64,000 bases of DNA from Chryseobacterium elymi (GTDB lineage Bacteria > Bacteroidota > Bacteroidia > Flavobacteriales > Weeksellaceae): contig NZ_QNUH01000008.1 of NCBI RefSeq assembly GCF_003385495.1, positions 124,001 to 188,000 on the forward strand, read 5' to 3'. Position 1 is the stretch's first letter; each line of letters opens with the position of its first letter. The position numbers and the translations under genes were made by a program. The notes under the pieces are model-generated. The model saw only the letters and a list, made by a program, of their open reading frames with translations, searched no databases and was not told the origin of the DNA. Positions 61,053 to 64,000 of the stretch are shown piece after piece.

Positions 61053-62585
61053 CTATTTGTCATAATTCATCATCATATATTCAAAGTAATGGATCATTTT
61101 CAGGTAGTTTTCAATACTGATATATTCATTGGTGCTGTGGATGCTTTGCTGTTCTGAGCTGTTGATCCTGATCGGCATAAATCTGTAGATATTCTTGCTT
61201 ACAATCTGATATTTATAAGCATCGGTACCGGCTATAGTAAGATATGGGGTCACAATGGCTCCCGGATAGATCTCTCTGATTCCGGCTTCTATTAATTTGA
61301 AGCCTTTTGTATTGGAAGGAGAAACAGCAGAAGCTTCTCTTGTATTGTCGATATCTTCTACCTCAACATCAAAACCTTCTGTCGCTTTTGCAATATGCTC
61401 ACGGACATCTTTCACAGTGTTTCCAGGAAGCAATCTAAAATTGACCACAAACTCCACCTCGGGAGAAAGTACGTTAGTTCCGTCGCTTCCTTTCATCATC
61501 GTTAAAGCAGTTGTGGTACGCACCAGAGCATTGGTTGTATTATTTTTAGTAAGCTGGGATAAAAGAAGAGGCTTTAGCAGCCACTGGTTGGAAAGGGCCA
61601 GCCTGGAAGTAAATGGCATTGTGCCGCCAATATTACTAAAGAATTCTTCGATGAGCGGTGTTATAGAAGGTTTCATCTGGTCGTCTTCAAGACGCTGCAT
61701 AATCACAGCAGCTTTTCCTATTGCACTTTCCATGGGAGGCATTGAAGAGTGACCTCCAAGCCCTTTGACTTTTATCTTTGCAGAAAAGAAACCTTTTTCT
61801 GCACATCCAACAGCCGCTACATCGGAATCTACGCCTGCTACATTACCTTTCTGCATAATCAACCCCCCTTCGTCATACACTGCATCAAACTGAAGTCCTT
61901 TTTTCTTAAAATAATCTGCAATCTGTACAGCTCCTTTTTGTCCACCCACTTCTTCATCAAAGCCGAAAGCCAGATAAATATCGCGTTTAGGAATATTTTT
62001 GCTTTTAATCATGGTATTCATAGATTCCATAAGTGAAAAGAGCATTCCTTTCATATCTATAGCTCCTCTTCCATAAATTCTACCATTAGCCACGGTCCCT
62101 GAAAAGGGTTCGAAATCCCAGTCCTCCGCTACTTTAGAAACCGGAGGCAGAGGTTTATCATCAGGTCTGAAAATATTCTGTTCTTTATTTTTCACATCGG
62201 CATCACCGGGAGGAACGACGTCTATATGGGAAAGAAAAAGTATAGGTTCCAGTGAAGGATCGCTGCCTTTAAGCCTGAAAACCAAAGCATGGGTATTAAT
62301 CTCGTTATTTTCGGTATTCTGATAAACGAGCGGATAAGATGTTTTCAGATATTCTTTAAACTGATCAAACGGTGCATAATTGAATTCACCCAGACTACCG
62401 GTGGAAACCGTAGGAATTTTGATGCCGCCTGACAGACGCAATACGGCAGAATCATTCTTCACAGGCTTCCATCCTTCTGAAGTTTCTGCCACTGCTTTTT
62501 TAAAAGGATACGTATACATTTTGATGAGCAATACAGCAACTAAAATAACTAGGATTCCGAGAATGACTAAAAGGAACTTTTTCAT
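61053..62585 (-). CDS. M20 family peptidase (PM20D1-like), membrane-anchored
   Basis: 510 residues. One N-terminal membrane segment (about 4-22). The M20 metal set is in place: H120 in LFLSHIDVVPPGD, D177 in YGRGAIDMKG, E211/E212 in GFDEEVGGQKG and D238 in VYDEGG, with a C-terminal histidine in SIHSTNEYIS. Dimerisation domain about 260-390. Cleaves N-acyl amino acids or dipeptides in the periplasm; exact substrate unknown. A TATATTTG box on the minus strand (62620-62627) precedes the ATG. Confidence 0.93.
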   Translation of the reverse strand: MKKFLLVILGILVILVAVLLIKMYTYPFKKAVAETSEGWKPVKNDSAVLRLSGGIKIPTVSTGSLGEFNYAPFDQFKEYLKTSYPLVYQNTENNEINTHALVFRLKGSDPSLEPILFLSHIDVVPPGDADVKNKEQNIFRPDDKPLPPVSKVAEDWDFEPFSGTVANGRIYGRGAIDMKGMLFSLMESMNTMIKSKNIPKRDIYLAFGFDEEVGGQKGAVQIADYFKKKGLQFDAVYDEGGLIMQKGNVAGVDSDVAAVGCAEKGFFSAKIKVKGLGGHSSMPPMESAIGKAAVIMQRLEDDQMKPSITPLIEEFFSNIGGTMPFTSRLALSNQWLLKPLLLSQLTKNNTTNALVRTTTALTMMKGSDGTNVLSPEVEFVVNFRLLPGNTVKDVREHIAKATEGFDVEVEDIDNTREASAVSPSNTKGFKLIEAGIREIYPGAIVTPYLTIAGTDAYKYQIVSKNIYRFMPIRINSSEQQSIHSTNEYISIENYLKMIHYFEYMMMNYDK

Positions 62586-62921
62586 GGTAATAAGATTTTG
62601 TGTGGTGTTGATTGTCTAACAAATATACTAAAGAAACTGCAATAATTACAGTAAAACCTAAGTAATTCCCGATAATTGGATATAAGATCATTATAGCTAT
62701 TCCAAAAGTCCGAAATTGATATCAAAAATAGATTGTTATTTTCCAGCGTGAATTTGTCGGTAGCTTGCTTTGCTGAATTGTTTATTGAAAAACCACAAAA
62801 AACTTAAAGACTTCTTTAATAAAAACGCAGCCACATTATAACACAAAAAACCCTTGCATTTTGCGAGGGTTTTGTTTTATCTGCCACACGATACAATCGT
62901 GCGGGAGATACGGGTAAATAA
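62586..62921. other. 336-bp gap upstream of the M20 peptidase gene
   Basis: Contains the M20 -7 box (62620-62627, minus strand TATATTTG), AT-rich sequence without ORFs, the terminator hairpin at 62848-62872, and a second hairpin at about 62885-62904 (CACACGAT / ATCGTGCG). Confidence 0.6.
62848..62872 (-). terminator. Terminator of the 62.9-kb lipoprotein/metalloprotease pair
   Basis: 10-bp stem AAACCCTTGC / GCGAGGGTTT (one G-U), 5-nt loop, T-run on the minus strand. Confidence 0.85.
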
Positions 62922-63476
62922 TTATCTTATTTTAACTGTTTCTAATATTCTTTTAATTGACTGTTGTGTTTCTATGGATGGATTGTTACAGTAAATAGAA
63001 AGCTTATTGCCTCTAGTCTCTTTATTAAAAATCGCTCCAATAGTACCTTCTTGTTTTTTGGGAAAAATCAATAATACATCAATGTTATTGATTTTATCAT
63101 AGTAATAATAATTTTTAAGATAGGTTGAATGTGATGTATCAAAATCTTTATTTTTATATATTATTATATCCTTAGATGACAGTTCTCCATTAGAAAAGTC
63201 AAGTAATGTTTGCTTCTCTTTTTCATTGTCTACAACTATTGGATCATCTATTATATTTGTAACACCACTGCTTATAACTATTGAGTCTCCTTTATTTACA
63301 AATAAAAAATTTTTTGAATCATATTTAGTATTTTCTTTGTTTACCCAATTATTAGGAATACAAAATTTATATTGTTCAATATTATATTCCTGACACAATT
63401 TTTCATCAACAATATTAGATTTATTACACGAAACTAAAACATACAATAACAAACTAGTAACTATTAGTATTCTCAT
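62922..63476 (-). CDS. Lipoprotein of unknown function
   Basis: 184 residues. Signal peptide with lipobox VLVSC gives a lipid anchor at about Cys17. The mature part is rich in Asn, Lys, Asp and Ser, with no recognised domain. Its ATG overlaps the metalloprotease stop by ATGA, so it is translated together with that gene. AT content is higher than in the core genes here, which suggests accessory DNA. Confidence 0.8.
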   Translation of the reverse strand: MRILIVTSLLLYVLVSCNKSNIVDEKLCQEYNIEQYKFCIPNNWVNKENTKYDSKNFLFVNKGDSIVISSGVTNIIDDPIVVDNEKEKQTLLDFSNGELSSKDIIIYKNKDFDTSHSTYLKNYYYYDKINNIDVLLIFPKKQEGTIGAIFNKETRGNKLSIYCNNPSIETQQSIKRILETVKIR

Positions 63477-64000
63477 TTTTTAACATTTTTTTTATAAAAG
63501 TCTCGAGCTAATGTAGTAGAAGGAGTTTTATCCCATCCTTTTAGCCAACTTGCCTGAGATGAAAAAGATTTTCCAGTCATTCCATTTGATAAAATAACAC
63601 CTAAGCCTGAAGCCGTATAAATAGTATTTTTCTCAGGATTACTTAACGATGTTGATCCAGCAGTAAAAGCAGTCATTAGTCCTCTATTTGAATGATCTAA
63701 TCCTAAATTATGACCTAACTCGTGTTTTACAACATCATTGAATAGGTTAGATCCTATTGTTTTCTTTTCAACCGCACCAATTCTACCACCTACTGTTCCC
63801 CAACCTAAAGTATCACCACCACCTGCATTTGAATCAACAACTTCATCTACTATCATCATAACATGATCATTTTTTTCCAATTTTATCAAAGCTATTGACA
63901 ACTTCATATTCAATATTAAATGAACTAATATAAACACTTGAATTTATTGAAGCTCCATATGATTGATATCCTAAACCTTGGAATTCTTTTAATGAAACTG
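63473..64000 (-). pseudogene. Zinc metalloprotease (HExxHxxGxxH), broken by a frameshift, partial at window edge
   Basis: The C-terminal frame (63473 to about 63870) holds the metzincin-type zinc motif HELGHNLGLDH with a downstream Met-turn candidate (GLMTAF). The homologous upstream part lies in another frame (63867-63998, about 43 residues, GYQSYGASINSSVYISSFN and EYEVVNSFDKIGK) and stops at TGA just where the frames should join, in an A7 run on the minus strand (63870-63876). Removing one A joins both into one protein. The remainder lies outside the window. Whether it is a sequencing error, a true null or programmed slippage is open. Confidence 0.7.

Noticed and set aside
62500..62691. Minus-strand ORF with a hydrophobic N-terminus overlapping the M20 peptidase start
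   Set aside because: It spans the M20 promoter (TATATTTG) and then reads out of frame through the M20 signal-anchor region. It has no independent family features.

Overview
The window looks like chromosome of a Weeksellaceae flavobacterium, most likely Chryseobacterium or a close relative. The evidence is low GC, no Shine-Dalgarno-like leaders, -7 boxes of the flavobacterial form TAnnTTTG (often with an upstream TTG), and lineage-typical genes: a GLPGLI/PNGase F protein, a grasp-with-spasm peptide cluster, pirin pairs and secreted proteins with short signal peptides ending in AQ. I see no insertion sequence, prophage, CRISPR array, rRNA or replication origin. One tRNA, Ser(GGA), is present.

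Layout. 1-4.8 kb: tyrosine breakdown (hppD, fahA and a flavin reductase-like gene) interrupted by a GxxExxY gene bracketed by inverted palindromes. 5-8.2 kb: two alpha/beta hydrolases around a HipA-like kinase/DUF3037 pair. 8.5-16.5 kb: PcrA/UvrD helicase, two M16 peptidases (one lacking the metal motif), secG, a glycosyltransferase and recR. 17-28 kb: housekeeping and envelope genes (pepD, LOG protein, ferredoxin and its reductase, DUF3108, pheS, YceI, an orphan ABC ATPase, YjdM, RsmB-like methyltransferase) plus a candidate small RNA. 28.5-33 kb: secreted PNGase F-like enzyme, asnB, a secreted protein. 33.4-39.2 kb: an MFS exporter, then a tight run of redox/stress genes (pirin, GNAT, pirin, FMN reductase, TMEM175 channel, 4Fe-4S protein, OsmC, GNAT). 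39.3-43.7 kb: SSS symporter, SGNH hydrolase, split transketolase. 43.9-45.4 kb: three minus-strand genes of unknown function.

45.5-49.2 kb is the most interesting accessory region: a complete-looking grasp-with-spasm RiPP cluster. It holds a GG-leader precursor, a lipoprotein, an ATP-grasp maturase, a previously uncalled 59-residue ORF and a SPASM protein without radical-SAM cysteines. Four of these genes are linked by 4-nt stop/start overlaps, behind an upstream region carrying an 18-bp palindrome and three similar TGTACA-containing motifs. 49-60 kb returns to core genes: lrp-type regulator, tamB divergent from tsaD with 4 bp between start codons, rsmE, trmH, ansA, tRNA-Ser. 60-64 kb holds an M20 peptidase, a lipoprotein and a zinc metalloprotease broken by a frameshift in a homopolymer at the window edge.

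Across the window the longer gaps hold a composite degenerate repeat (four copies, fixed internal order, both orientations), and one gap holds a MITE-like hairpin element. Intergenic terminators are unusually clear. Product names rest on motif reading only; no similarity search was run.
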